Part shown: positions 1 to 11,284 of the stretch, one piece after another
How the letters are laid out: every line of letters begins with the position of its first letter
Numbering within the stretch: the first letter of the stretch is position 1
Assembly: GCA_019915015.1 (NCBI GenBank)
Contig: JAHBBC010000079.1
Coordinates: 1-40,872 of the forward strand
Length of the DNA stretch: 40,872 nucleotides
Origin: Auriscalpium vulgare
Taxonomy: Eukaryota > Basidiomycota > Agaricomycetes > Russulales > Auriscalpiaceae
Direction: 5' to 3'
Program-made: the position numbers and the translations under genes
The notes under the pieces: generated by a model
What the model saw: the letters and a program-made list of their open reading frames with translations, nothing else
What the model was told of the DNA's origin: nothing
The model's database searches: none

Positions 1-499
1 GGGCGCGGGCGCTACATCTAACGACTATCTTCTGATACCATAAGGTCAAGCTACGGAGACTAGGCGGGGCCATGGCTGGCGCGTCTGATCATCATTTCTC
101 AAATCGCGCCCACGATGTACTGCATCAGCTTCCTGCCGCGGACATGTGACGCAATGGCCACACGCCCCGGCGGCCCGCCCACTCTGTCATCAATATTGCA
201 TGATTATGATGCCACGCAGGTGCAACTTCGCACCGCTCCCAGGGACTTGGAGCGCGATCAGTCGTTTCTTGCATTGCTTCCGCAATTTCAAAATTCCGGT
301 AGTGTTTTCCAACATCACACACACTAGTACTGATAGTAAGAGGAAGAGCCCCTTGTGTGGTTCAACAGGCTCACCAGCGTCGTCCGAACATGTGTATCGG
401 TCATGTACCTCAGAACCGTGTTCAAATGTGCAGCAATCAAAGTACTACTTACAAATAAAGTTTACCAATATCCTTCCGATCCCTAAGTGAAAAATATAT
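1..499. other. no gene recognised
   Basis: Short overlapping open frames occur on both strands, but none shows a recognisable domain, a convincing start context or splice structure. The stretch lies immediately downstream of the minus-strand methyltransferase stop codon, so part of it is probably the 3' untranslated region and terminator of that gene. Confidence 0.5.
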
Positions 500-2398
500 C
501 TACATGCTCTCCTTGCCATTGGCAGAACCTCCGTGACCAAGCGCCATTGGCTCGCACTCGATCGCTGATACCATACCGCGCAGCGGGTGTATCTTCACAA
601 CCCGAAGGCCCGCCTTCCCGAGGAGGACCTTCCACTCCCTCTGAAAACACATCTCAGAGACTATCGGGATCGGCATGGGTTGACGTACCGCAGAGCGCTC
701 AAGCGCATTAAAGACACCCATCATGTGCACACCCAGTGCGAGCGACATTTTCGCGGTCACCCCGAAGTTCGAAGGGATGAATGCTGGGGCGGTGATGGGG
801 CGATGCGTGGCGGCGTCCTTGAGATCGTCGAGGGTGACGTGCTCGTCGACTTGCCGAGACATAGTGTTGGGCGCGGAGATGACTTCCACGATGACAATGC
901 GTGAGGTCGGATGTGCGACGCGTGTGATGTTCTTGAGGATGGCGATCTACAAGGACGTCAGAATTCCGAGCCCCGATGCCACCGCCTTTGCGAAGATACA
1001 CACGCAGGCGTGATCAGGCCAATCATGCCTGAGGATGACGATAAGGAGAAAGACATCGACAGCGAAGATCAGAGACGTACAGGATGTAACGCAGGAGATA
1101 GATGAGCCCCTTGCCGCTCAGCGGCTGCACATCGAAGAAGTTGACGGGTTCCGCGATGACACGGCCTGAGGGCGCGTTGCATGCGATGTTCGAGCGAGCA
1201 ATGGGCATAACCTCAGGGAGATCTTGCACCACAAATCGGCTGTTCGGTAGTCTACCAAGCATGTAGCATGATCAACACGTGTATTCCAGCGATAAGGCAG
1301 GAGACATACATCTCGGAGAGCGCGATTGACAAGTTCCCCTGTCCGCCTCCACAGTCGACGAATGTACGCCCGTCGAAGCGGCGCCACGGAATATCGTTCA
1401 TGATGGCCGAATGGTAGGCATCGCCAAGGGACTGTTGCAAGGCGAACGATTGCGTTGACTGATGAGTGATTGCATGTAATCAAGTAACCGCACCTGAACC
1501 GAACTCGCCCATTGCGTCAACTCCGCGGGACGCTGTTTCAACCACTGGAACAGTGTCAAAGGCGACGCGTGAGACAGCTGAAACGCCGTCTGGTCCGCTT
1601 GGCGCGAGTATCGCCACTCGTGCTCGGCGTGCGTGATCTGTGTCAAGAGCGACTGCGCGACCTTGGGCTTGCCGGGAGTCCTGATACAAGGATCGGCAAT
1701 CAACCCGCCGCTCCATTGGAAATGCCATGATCGGAATAGCGTACATGATCCACTTGCGGCCATTGCGACCTTGGCGAAGCTCGAGCGCGGGCCGCGTGAG
1801 CGCGAAGACGCCCTCGCGCGGTTCGTGGAGCCAGCCTTGGGCAGCGAGATATCGTAGAACCACGGTGAGCTTCATCGCGTCTAGATCAAGGGCCTTCTGC
1901 AGGTCCTGGACGTGGGCGCCTTCGACGGGGGTGAGCTCGCGATCTGCGAGCCGGTCGAGCACGCCCGTCTTCACGAGAATGTCTAGTGTCGCAGTGTCGT
2001 ATACCGCGCAGGACTGCTCGACAACCTTCTCGTAAGGCTGCTGAAGAAGGCTCTTGAGCTGCCCCTGCCGAGCAGAGAACGAGAGATGTGAGCATGATAA
2101 TTTAGATGGTCGGATAGCATCGACGTACGATTGTAGCTATGTGAACGGGGGTGACGGCATCAGTGGTGATATAGATGGGAGTGTCGTGGGCAGTAAACAC
2201 ACCTAACGCGAGACGTCGGGCCTCATACAGCCTGGAAGGACACACGAACCTAGCATCGTCGAGAGGATGGGGCTCCTGTGCGTAGTTTGAGAGGTCCGGT
2301 AGTTCGTTCCGCTTGATCTCCTCACGCAGCGCGTCGAGGGCCTGGTTCATCGTAGCCTGGAGCGAGTCAAGCTCGGATAGCGTCGCTGGGACACCCAT
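500..2398 (-). CDS. O-methyltransferase, family 2 (COMT-like), SAM-dependent
   Basis: Transfers a methyl group from S-adenosylmethionine to a hydroxyl of a small molecule, probably a secondary metabolite in the cytosol; the substrate cannot be read from sequence. Eight exons join in phase to about 473 codons: 2398-2201, 2064-1745, 1680-1494, 1431-1310, 1251-1081, 1028-1004, 946-689 and 640-500. The start is the ATG of MGVPATLSELDSLQ. The N-terminal half carries the winged-helix dimerisation domain (KTGVLDRL, LRYLAAQGWLHE). The SAM-binding glycine loop is FVDCGGGQGNLS, followed by RFVVQDLPEV and VNFFDVQPL. The family motif RYILHDWPD is rebuilt only across an intron, with the catalytic-type His in HDW. 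The C-terminus REWKVLLGKAGLRVVKI is typical of the family. All phases agree, so the gene looks intact. Intron 1 (136 bp) is longer than the rest and its donor is the least certain. No biosynthetic partner gene lies beside it. Confidence 0.85.
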
Positions 2399-3615
2399 GA
2401 TTGTTAGCGCTGTGGTACTGACGTCAGTGAGACTCAAGTCAGGGTTGACATTTCCACTGGGCAGGATATTTATATGCACTTACAGTGGCTGGAGGAAGAG
2501 GCACAGATGGAACTGCGGCGCCCACGCGGGAACGATACGCTCGTGACGAAATAAGAGAACCGCGAAGTCCCCGCGAGGTAGGTATTGAAGGTTAGGTGGC
2601 TTGGGAAGGATCAGAAGGCGCGCCGCTGATGAGGTACGTGGGCTGAGAGGGTGTGGCCTGAGATAGCCGGCGAAAGCGACTTATAGGTACTACCGCTCCC
2701 CGGGCATGTGCGGCAGTAATGATGATCACAACTGTGCGAAATCCTGACCGCGGTCAAATATCAAGAGTGATGTGGGCGGACGCGCACTGCCAGTCCGAGT
2801 CAGGCGCGCGCGCCAAGTGTGTAGAGAAGGTGGGAGCCATTGCTGGGGACCTCGCCCACAAGTCAAGCAAATCAAATGCTGAGATGAGAGCGGTGGAACA
2901 GGGTTTCACCGTCAGCAGTCCCGTAAGACGTGTTGGTGGTGGGACGAGGTGGGACGGCACAAAGAATGCAACGCGCCAAAATCGTGCCTGAGATCGATCT
3001 AACTCCGCTGAGGGACGTGGATTCGCCCGTAGATTAGTCTTCACTTACAACCCTAGAAAGTCCACATCGGGACGCTAGCAACCTACGTCGCCGACCGGAT
3101 TATTGGGAGTCGGAACACCAATGCAGCGCCAGGTACGCACCTTCGTTTCTGAAATACTCCTGCGAACGATAATGCCACTGTACGCCTGGGAGTTATACAG
3201 CAATCCATGGATGTCTTGCACTGTTGCCACAACATAGATCGCCGAAGAACGTCTGTGTCAACGTCCGCAAGGCAATGTCGAACTGCACTTCGCACGGCCA
3301 ACAAGCTAGATACTGCCGCACATCGGATTCACATGGAAATTGCATGCGAGCGGTGAATAAAAAGAGCCGGAGACATCTTAGCTGTCATGCAGGACATCAC
3401 CGTCGGGAGCTAGAGTCTATCCCCGGTGATAGGGACACAAAAATGCGGTGGAGGGTGATCCTACTAGTAAGTTTGCGTGACGGTCGTTCAAGCAACGGGG
3501 GTGCGAGACGGGCGGACCCATTCAAAGCCTGAAATGGAAATCAAGTGATGGAGAACCTCTGAGTGGACATCTCAAGCGTCAGGACTCGGGGGTACTGTAT
3601 CACTTACATCTGCAC
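2399..3615. other. intergenic region upstream of the methyltransferase, no gene recognised
   Basis: Only short open frames on both strands with no domain or exon pattern that I recognise. The first few hundred bases should hold the promoter and 5' untranslated region of the minus-strand methyltransferase. The region ends at the 8-bp target-site duplication of the transposon. Confidence 0.45.
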
Positions 3616-3623
3616 AGTTGACT
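3616..3623. repeat. target-site duplication, left copy
   Basis: The octamer AGTTGACT directly precedes the left terminal inverted repeat. The same octamer, in the same orientation, directly follows the right end at 10486-10493. An 8-bp duplication is what P elements, hAT elements and some fungal DNA transposons make on insertion. Confidence 0.85.
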
Positions 3624-3655
3624 AGGACCCCCGTAACTCATGCCAGGGGTATGAT
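3624..3655 (+). repeat. left terminal inverted repeat (32 bp)
   Basis: Begins AGGACCCCCG and ends GGGGTATGAT. Its reverse complement matches 10454-10485 except at one position, where CATGCC here corresponds to CACGCC in the other end. Confidence 0.9.
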
Positions 3656-3862
3656 CCGCCAAACGGGGTCAACTACCATTTTTTTTTGCGGCTCGCGACC
3701 CCTTCCAGCTACCATTCGCCCCTCAGACCTCCGTTTGGGGTCCGTAGCTACCACGGATAGGATCATAGCTTCAAAAAAATCGTAGTTTATTGTAAAAAGC
3801 TCCGCTTTGCGTGCAGGCAGGAGGGGATGTACTACGGATGCGCAGAGGCCTGTCAAACTGAC

Positions 3863-6800
3863 CTATTCATCTGGTTCATCGTCACCCGCCTGTTCAAGAC
3901 CCGCCTTGACCCTCCCACTAAGCTCCTTGATAGCACGAGCGATATTCGCGACGTTCTGCTTGAGGGCGACATAGCACGCGCCATCAGATTTTACCAAAGC
4001 TAGTGTTGAGCCCGAGGTTTGGAGGGGATGGTCGAGGGCATACAGGAAGTAGGACGGTTTCAGGAAGGCGAACCGAGGGATCTTGCTAGGATCGGCGAGG
4101 GAGAATTGGTTGTGTCGGACCGGCTTGAACAGTCTCACAGCGATGTAAGAAAGAGCGGTGATGCGAGACGTGTCCGAAGCCCAACCATGTTTGCCGTTCT
4201 TACCGGCCGACTTCTCGTACATGGTCAGGACTAACCAGCCATCAGCGCATGCCGAGTCATGTTGAAGATTACGACGCACCTTCTGCAAGGCAGATTGCCT
4301 CATCAACAAGAACCAAGCCATAAGAAGGCGGCATGCCAGTGTGAGCAGCGTAGAGGTGTTTGAGCGGCGTGACATTGGCCGAGTGTGCGACCTTGGGGAC
4401 GTGATGCTTTGCGAAGATCGCTGCTCGCCTCCGTTCAGCCTGGCGGACGTCAATACCATGTATGTGCACTCATACAACACTAGCAGACGCACCTGATACG
4501 ATGCATTTGCAGCGACCTCAGCCGCGTTTGCAGCCGTCCCTGGTGCAGGAGCAACAGCTTCTTCGCCGTTGATTGCTCCGTCTCGACCGCCCGCAGCTGG
4601 CTGCCGCCAGCGCATCGACCGACCCGCGCCCGTGGTAACACCGCGCTCTGTAACACCGCGCTCTTCTTGACGCTTGAGAACATCCTTGACCAACTGCAGA
4701 AGGCGTTTTTTCTCGGAGAGCGTTGACTGGGCGGGTGGACCGTTATCAGAGGAAGGTGGTAGATCTTCCGAGGACTTGAAGGCCTTTGTTCGGACACCTT
4801 TCTCAGCCTGTCTGGTATGATGCGACCGGCGGATGACTGCGAGCTGTTCGAGATCGAATTCAGCAGAGATCACTGTGTCCTGGAAGGTCCTGCGCTCGTC
4901 GGGGTCGGACACAGCAGGGAGCGACTGGGCGAGGATCTTCCCTATATGTGCAGCGTCTTTGCGTGTTGCATCCGCTGTGTCTTCAGGCAATTGCAGTCTA
5001 GTAATGTGAGGGTTAGACTCTGTAAGATCTATCGGCGGTGAGAGGAGGACAAAACACGAACATGTCGACAGTGCTCTGGACGCATAAGGCAGCTGCTGCG
5101 CAAGTCAAATCGTTCAACTGCTGGTCGAAGACCGCACCAACTCCGTCTGCATTCTCTGCCTTCTTCAACCCATTTTCAATCTGGAGCATCTCGGGCTCGT
5201 CTTCGTCCATCTCAGGACCCTCGTCTTCGGAATCGGACTGGCCATAGATTGCATCCCAAGCCTCCTGCGAATACCAACTCGACAACGATGGGAATGCGCG
5301 AACACGGTGAGCTTGATTCTGCAATTTGTCCAGAAAATCCGGGTCTAGTACGAGAGCGTCCCACAGATTCGCTGCCTCCGAATGGGCCTGTTGTGTTGCT
5401 TGCTCAATGTCGTGATCAGAAGGGAATGTGGAGAGGGCATGGAGGTCGAGATGTCGATTGTCGGTATAGGTATGATTGTATCCATTCGCTCTTTCCTTGC
5501 CCTCAGATGTCTTTGCAAGGAAGAGATGCTCGCGCAAGCGGACTGAGAGCTTCGGAATCATATGATAGAAGTCTTGCAAGGTGAAGTCCTTCACAAGCTG
5601 TCGACAAATGCCGAAGACATGCTCACAGACTTCGGTTGATAGAAGCCAGGGCAGCAATGGGTATCTGCCGTCGAGGTGGTCCCGATAGATGATCACCAAC
5701 TGAAGGAAACCAACGACTAGGAAGTTTGTGATGTCGCGTGCCTCGGGAGATATGAAGTGTTGAGCTTTTCGGTAGCCCGCGATGTCCATGAAGTCGGTCC
5801 ACATTTCCATGAAGAAGTGCGCACGCAGCACCATGCGAACACGTTCGATAATTGGGATCGATCGATTCTGGTATGCATCCACGAGCTCTCCAAACACAAA
5901 GAGGTAGATAATCGAGCCGACCATTTCACGATGCTCGTTGGTGAACCATGCTAGCGTATGACCGGAGAAGAGACGGGTCGCAGCATTGTCGTCTTGTCGA
6001 TCAAGTTTCTCGACATCCCTCCGAAACAATGTCCCTGTTGCTTCAATTGCTGCAAGGCGGAAGTGGCTGTACGACGTCGTATAGCTGCCCAAAGTAAGTA
6101 TCCGGGCACCTGAGAATGCGTTGTTCCGGTACGTCTTGCGCCCATGGTTCGAATCTTGAATGAGTGCGACAGGCTGTCGCCCTGCGCCGATGAGAGGAAT
6201 GTGGAGGTTGATGTCACGATGTGAGCGAATAGGGTGCCTGAGGGTGTAGTCAATGTACGCAACGGCGTGAGCGACCAGGAGACGTTGAAGGGAGCGCTCG
6301 ACAGCCGTGCCGTCTGCGGCGTAGGATACAACGTTGATCTTGCGGGAGAGAAGGCCATTCAATATTAATTCCAGGTGGACGAACAGTTGCTCCGCCGAGT
6401 TTGACTCTGAGATAGGGAGCGCCGCAACGACGATAGTCGGAACGCCGGGAAGAGGGATCTGGAGGGTCCATACGCGTATCTGGCATGTGTCGGTGAGCTG
6501 CATGCCTCCGAAGTATTCGTAGAACTCATACCTTCTTAGCCTTCTCGATCTTCCTGGTGCGGATGAGGGCATCGAGTGTGTTGATGTCGCTCACGACGAC
6601 GGGATCGCCAGGACTCCCTAGAAGCACGTAGCACTTTCGTATTGGGTCCCAGTGAGGCCTCAAAGACTCTAGCAGCTTCGTATCATCACATGCGAGGCCA
6701 ACGGGACCCACAAGGTAGTCCAATGATTTCAGCCGTTCGTAGATAAATTCAAATGTTGCCTCTGTGATGCCGATGGGAAACTGCACTTCGTGCGCACGAC

Positions 6801-9800
6801 GTTTCCTTCGGGTCATTTATCAGTCAATTGTATCAATGCAATCTTGTAAACACTGACTGGAGTGTCCGTTCTGCGGGTACGGGTAGCACATTCATCATGG
6901 ATTCATATGCTCGCGGGCTTAAGACGTGGATAATTTGCGCCCACTCCAATGTCATGGCTGAATATCGCATGCCGTTCAAAGGGACACCTCGTTCTTCTAA
7001 ATCTTTCTTCTTGACGAGATCGTTCATCAAGGCGACAAACAAGGAATTGCCATGCTTGCCCTCGATAACGCCTCTTGCGAAGACTAGGCATGCACTATGA
7101 GGGTTCTGTGCAGACAATGATCAGAAGCTGTAACGTGGGGATACTATGAACTTGAAGCTACTGACATCTTCGTATGCCTCCAGAAGAGGTGCAAGGTCGG
7201 GATGAGTAAGAGCATATCGATGGAGGGCCTGTATGTCGTCTTTCTGAGCATGATTGGGGGTGAAGCGGCGATTCTTAGGCTCGGGGACTGGCTTGCGAGT
7301 CGCATTCTGGAATACGTGGACATGCAGCAGAGCGAGGCAGTTGACACAAGTAACATCCTCAGTTGACTCTTCCGGCACCCTTACAGTGCGAAGACAATCT
7401 GTCGCAAGGACATGAAGGGGAGGCGACCGATAGTTCTTCCACTGCCACCGATGCTCTTGCTCCGTGTCGACTACTTGCTTTCTGGCCTTATCCAACGAAC
7501 GATAATCTGGTGCCGAATACAACTCTAACGCCAAATCGGCGAGGGAAGGCCCGCCGCCCCCGCCGTATGGTGTGCGCTCCAAATATTGACGCACACGAGC
7601 GTATTTTGCTGCGCGAAGTCCGAAACAAGGACGATCTATCATTCTCGGAGCGGGGGCCTGCGTCGATGAGGTTGATGCCCAGATGTGGCCCAGTGTATGT
7701 GATCGCATTGTGCCCTTGCAAACTTTCTGGTGCTGTTTGAATGCCTTGGTGTGATACGCCCCAGTCATAAGCATGTACTTGTTGCATCGAGAGCATCGGA
7801 CCTTCCGAACATCGTCTAGACAGAACTCGGCCATGTCGTCAAGCGCAAGGATTTTCTCCTTGAATTTGGTATACGCCTTTGAGTTGTCGTCCCTACCGCG
7901 TTTGACGAAGGAATTGGCCAGGCGCGTGCTGATTGCTCCAGACGATGGCCCAACATCAGCGCTTGCGGTGCTTGCAGACACGGTAGCAATGACATCCTTA
8001 TTCTTTCCCTTGGGCGCGAAGAACGGATGAATGGGCCCAGGGACAGTGCGTGTGCGTTTTGCAGGATGGATAGGCGCCTGAGCCTCTGAGTCGTGGTCAG
8101 ATTGAGCGCTTGTTGCTTCACTCGCGCTCGCAGCCGTCTTGTCGTCTGCGCTCGAGCTCCCTTTCCTCCGCCTTTTCAGTAAGCCCCGCGCAGCCTTCAG
8201 TGTCGTCCCAATGGAACTGATGATCTTCTTAGATGCCCTTGACAGTCGACTTCCATCGGATGCGCAATCCTCCGCCTCACTTCCCACCGACGACACCCTT
8301 CTTGACGACATTGACGCAGCATCAGAAGTCCCATTTTCCAAATGGCTTCTCCATTCTGTGATACTGCCAGGCCCATCCTGGTCCAGCATTCCACCACGCG
8401 GAACTGGTGGGAGATCATCGTCGACAGTGGATGGAGAGAGCAACGACCGGCCGTATGCGCAGCTGGTATCGGTGGTATCGGGCATAGGTATGTCGTCGCA
8501 GTCGCTGTCATAGCCACTAGCAGATGCAAGTACTGAATATGATGATGTAGGAGAAGGTGGCATTGACAGAGGTGGAATTGACGGATCGTATTTGCTGCCT
8601 TCGTCCATGTCTCCGCGTCGCCCCATCTGCTTTTCTTCCACCTCTGGACTGAATCCTTCAAGTAGACATTCAGCATCTCTGGTCGACTCGCCGGGTTCGG
8701 AAGCTTGAGGATTTAGAAGGTGGGCCATCCCGCGAGGGATATGATGCGCAACAGGCTCATCGCGTCCGGCGCCGCCTGTCACAGCATCAGACCGTCGCTG
8801 ATGACTTGATACCTGCGCAGAGCACCTGAGTATCGTCGTCCTCATGTCGCTAATGAGCAAAATATAGCGTACCGATTGAATATGGTCGGCAGCGAGCCTC
8901 TCGAACCACGCCAACCGTTCGACGTGGCGCCTTGAATCATCCCAAAGCTGCCAGCCCAGTGTTTCGTGTGCGACCGCATTCACGGCGATCACGCCACACG
9001 ATACGTGATCTGTCTGTCTCGCTGTCGTAAGCGACTGTCCCTCCCACTTGTACTCAATGCCGAATTTGACACGCGTCCACCAGAGCAATTTCTTCTCGAT
9101 GTCTTTAGGCAGGCGCAGTCCCTGATGGTAAAGGCCGTCGCCTTGTTTCACAGGAATGGTAAGATTGCATTCCCATTGGCGACATAGTAACGTACTCACC
9201 ATAGGATATTGTTTCCGCTTGACCGTCGATCTTCACGACAACAAAATGCTTGTATTTGGCGAGGAAAACAGGGAAGAGGAGTACCTTCCTATGGGTGCGC
9301 AGATCGTCTTCAATTCTCTTGAGGTAACGAGGTGAGTCGGGGAACAGGTCTTCTATTACTGTGATCTTTGAAATTGCATTCCAGAACTCGTGTCCGGCGA
9401 TCTCGAAGTTGTTGGCAATTCCTGGCGTGCTCCGAACGCGGCTTCTCAACCACATGAGCATCATGTCAACGATGGTGTCGGTGAGAAGGCCGTCTGATAA
9501 CAGCGGAGCAAGGGCTGATGTTGTCGTAAATGTGGCGGCACCGGGTATCATGAGTTGCTGGCGCCAGGGAAGCGAGTGGATAAGAGCAACAGTGCGTTCG
9601 CTTTCCATAGAACCGTCAGCGACTTGTAGCAGCCACCGCACGCTCGCCGTCCACGTCTCCTGTGCCAGGAGGACCGTACGCATCCGTTGCCAGTAAGTGA
9701 TCATCCACAGCGGGGATGCACCACTTGCATATCGTGGGTCCATGATTGATTGTGCGCCATCCAGGATGGCCTGCGGTGCGAGTGCAGCAAGCTTGTCCAC

Positions 9801-10127
9801 GAAGGCATCCGTAGGAAGGCTTCGTGATTTTGTAAGTGTGGTTATGGGGAAGACTGCCACGTCATGGCTAAAAACAGCTTTGGTTGAGGGGTGTATGAGC
9901 TGCTGATCGCGACGAGGGAGTGGTGTAGATACGAAGGAATGAACATCCTCGGTGCCGCTGGGGAGCAAAGAAGTCTCGGGAGCGTTGGGAATCCTGAGGA
10001 GCTGCTCGATGTAGGCCAGCAGCTCCGGCGGTGGGTTCTGGGGATAGCTTTTGCCTTGCGAGATCCATAATTCGGGACGGAACATAGGTATTTCATCGTC
10101 GTTGTAGATTGTGATGGACTCATCCAT
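3863..10127 (-). CDS. giant transposon protein: Ulp1/C48-like cysteine peptidase - C2HC zinc finger - P-element-like transposase
   Basis: Exons 10127-9200, 9141-7166, 7105-6858, 6805-6532, 6479-5062, 4997-4493, 4439-4280 and 4230-3863 join in phase into 1,959 codons including the stop. I chose the ATG of MDESITIYNDDE because the frame closes upstream. Residues about 290-360 form a Ulp1-type peptidase core: His294 in KYKHFVVVKID, Asp311 in SYGDGL, Gln352 and Cys358 in RQTDHVSCGV. The H-to-D (17) and Q-to-C (6) spacings equal those of yeast Ulp1. An acidic, Ser-rich linker with basic patches follows. A C-x2-C-x17-H-x3-C finger lies near residue 757 (RCSRCNKYM...HQKVC). The transposase half has SPRAYESMMNVLPVPAERTLQ-type text, GPVGLACDDTKL, VVSYAADGT (Asp1198), QDSNHGRKTYRNN (Asp1251, His1254) and STEVCEHVFG (Glu1428), resembling the D-DxxH-E arrangement of P elements. 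The peptidase and finger share one uninterrupted frame across 9141-7166. A possible 60-nt intron at 8813-8872 is a multiple of three without a stop. No frame break was found. Confidence 0.85.
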
Positions 10128-10453
10128 TGGCACGATGCCGGGATGGCTGCGAGGGTGATGCGCTGCACAGAAGAAGCAGGTTCGGTCCGAGGCGTTGTCG
10201 TAGAATGTCGTACGCAGCAGGCCACGTAAATTTCTACCTAATGTCTCAACTTGTACGAATTATACCGGTAATTATGGGGTCAAAATCTTCTGCCGCCAGT
10301 ACTTAGTCCAACTACCTCTGTGATCAGACATCGGTTCACCGCGCCCCTAACTACCACCATCAGGATCATACTTTTGCCCCAAATTCTAGCCCCCAGCTAC
10401 CTCAGACCCCTCAGAGCTTCCGGCGCAAAGCGCCGTCTAGCTACCGTGCGAAA

Positions 10454-10485
10454 ATCATACCCCTGGCGTGAGTTACGGGGGTCCT
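10454..10485 (-). repeat. right terminal inverted repeat (32 bp)
   Basis: Inverted partner of 3624-3655 with a single mismatch. It marks the outer end of the transposon and lies about 330 bp upstream of the gene start, so it probably overlaps or abuts the element's promoter. Confidence 0.9.
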
Positions 10486-10493
10486 AGTTGACT
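10486..10493. repeat. target-site duplication, right copy
   Basis: AGTTGACT, identical and in direct orientation to 3616-3623, directly after the last base of the right inverted repeat. Confidence 0.85.
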
Positions 10494-10594
10494 GCGAAAA
10501 CGCCGCGCGAACCAGTGTCCATTCCGGCCCGTGGTGCCGATGCGTCCTGCTCGGAGTCAAGCCGTCCGACCGGTTACCGGCCGGTTACCACCGG

Positions 10595-11284
10595 TACTAT
10601 CGTTGCCCCAGAGTTGAACGGGTTTTCGCTGTTTCGCCCGTAGATGCTTCGTTATGCTGCTTTTTCTCATAAAACTTTCACAAATGTATGAAAATTGATC
10701 TCAGCTATCTTATTCTTGTTTTTTTCGGATTTTTAGCTAGACATATTCTGTCCTCGGGGAGCTCCCGGGAAGGACACTCGAAATTCAAGGGGAGATGAAC
10801 TAATTCGCCGAGCATCAGTCACACAAAGTCACCGTCGGCACGGCACGGCACAGCCAAGCACGTTGTCACGGACCCGTGCAGGAAGGGAGGTAGCTGAAGG
10901 AGCCTTAATTTGTCACTCCATCGTAGTGGTTGACCCTCCACCTACATCTCATCGTCTGTAGCTCGAAATACTACCGATTGCGTCCCGGAGAATTACCCAG
11001 CGCTTTACCAAGTATAAAAAATCATAAGGTTCAATTTTTACGGGGCGCAGTGCTCGCACTGTCTCACACTTTTGTGGATATACAGTAGGTCTTCAGACAC
11101 CCAAACACCCTTTCAGCAACTGTGCACACTCTCGACATCCCCTGAGCAGCAAAAACATCCAAAACTCATTCTGTAGATTGGAACACAAGTGCTTGAATAT
11201 TTTGAGAGGTGTGGCTCAAGTGGTGCAAGTGATATTCAAGATGTTCATATCTGGGGCCCGTTCAACTCTGGGGCAACGATAGTA
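10595..11284. mobile_element. short non-autonomous inverted-repeat element (MITE-like), about 690 bp, TA duplication
   Basis: The ends are a perfect 28-bp inverted repeat: 10595-10622 begins TACTATCGTTGCCCCAGAG and 11257-11284 is its exact reverse complement. The outermost TA at each end fits a TA target-site duplication, which leaves a 26-bp repeat starting CTATCGTTGC. A TA target is the hallmark of Tc1/mariner-like elements and some others. The interior has no open frame of note and is partly AT-rich (around 10650-10740), so any transposition would need a transposase supplied elsewhere. It is unrelated in sequence to the larger transposon whose right end is about 110 bp away. Confidence 0.8.

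Larger units (their letters stand above)
3624..10485 (-). mobile_element. autonomous DNA transposon, 6,862 bp, P-element-like transposase with Ulp1-like peptidase
   Basis: A complete cut-and-paste element. Both ends carry a 32-bp terminal inverted repeat that begins AGGACCCCCGTAACTCA and matches at 31 of 32 positions. The element is flanked by the direct octamer AGTTGACT. Inside each terminus are subterminal copies of AGCTACC-type motifs (near 3708, 3745, 10397 and 10438) that could be transposase-binding sites; this is inference. One large minus-strand gene (10127 to 3863) fills almost the entire interior, with about 330 bp of leader at the right end and 240 bp of trailer at the left. Near-identical ends, a perfect duplication and an open gene suggest recent insertion. 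The class is inferred from the transposase: P-element/THAP9-like RNase H features and an 8-bp duplication. A KDZ/Zisupton-like or new superfamily assignment is not excluded. Confidence 0.88.

Noticed and set aside
6148..6165. tRNA B-box-like GGTTCGAATC
   Set aside because: It lies inside a conserved coding exon of the transposase and has no surrounding cloverleaf.
3624..10485. Assignment of the large transposon to hAT or KDZ
   Set aside because: An 8-bp duplication fits these too, but I saw no hAT dimerisation motif and no CxC-type cysteine clusters. The DxxH motif in QDSNHGRKTYRNN and the CEHVFG region fit P-like transposases better. Not excluded without a fold search.
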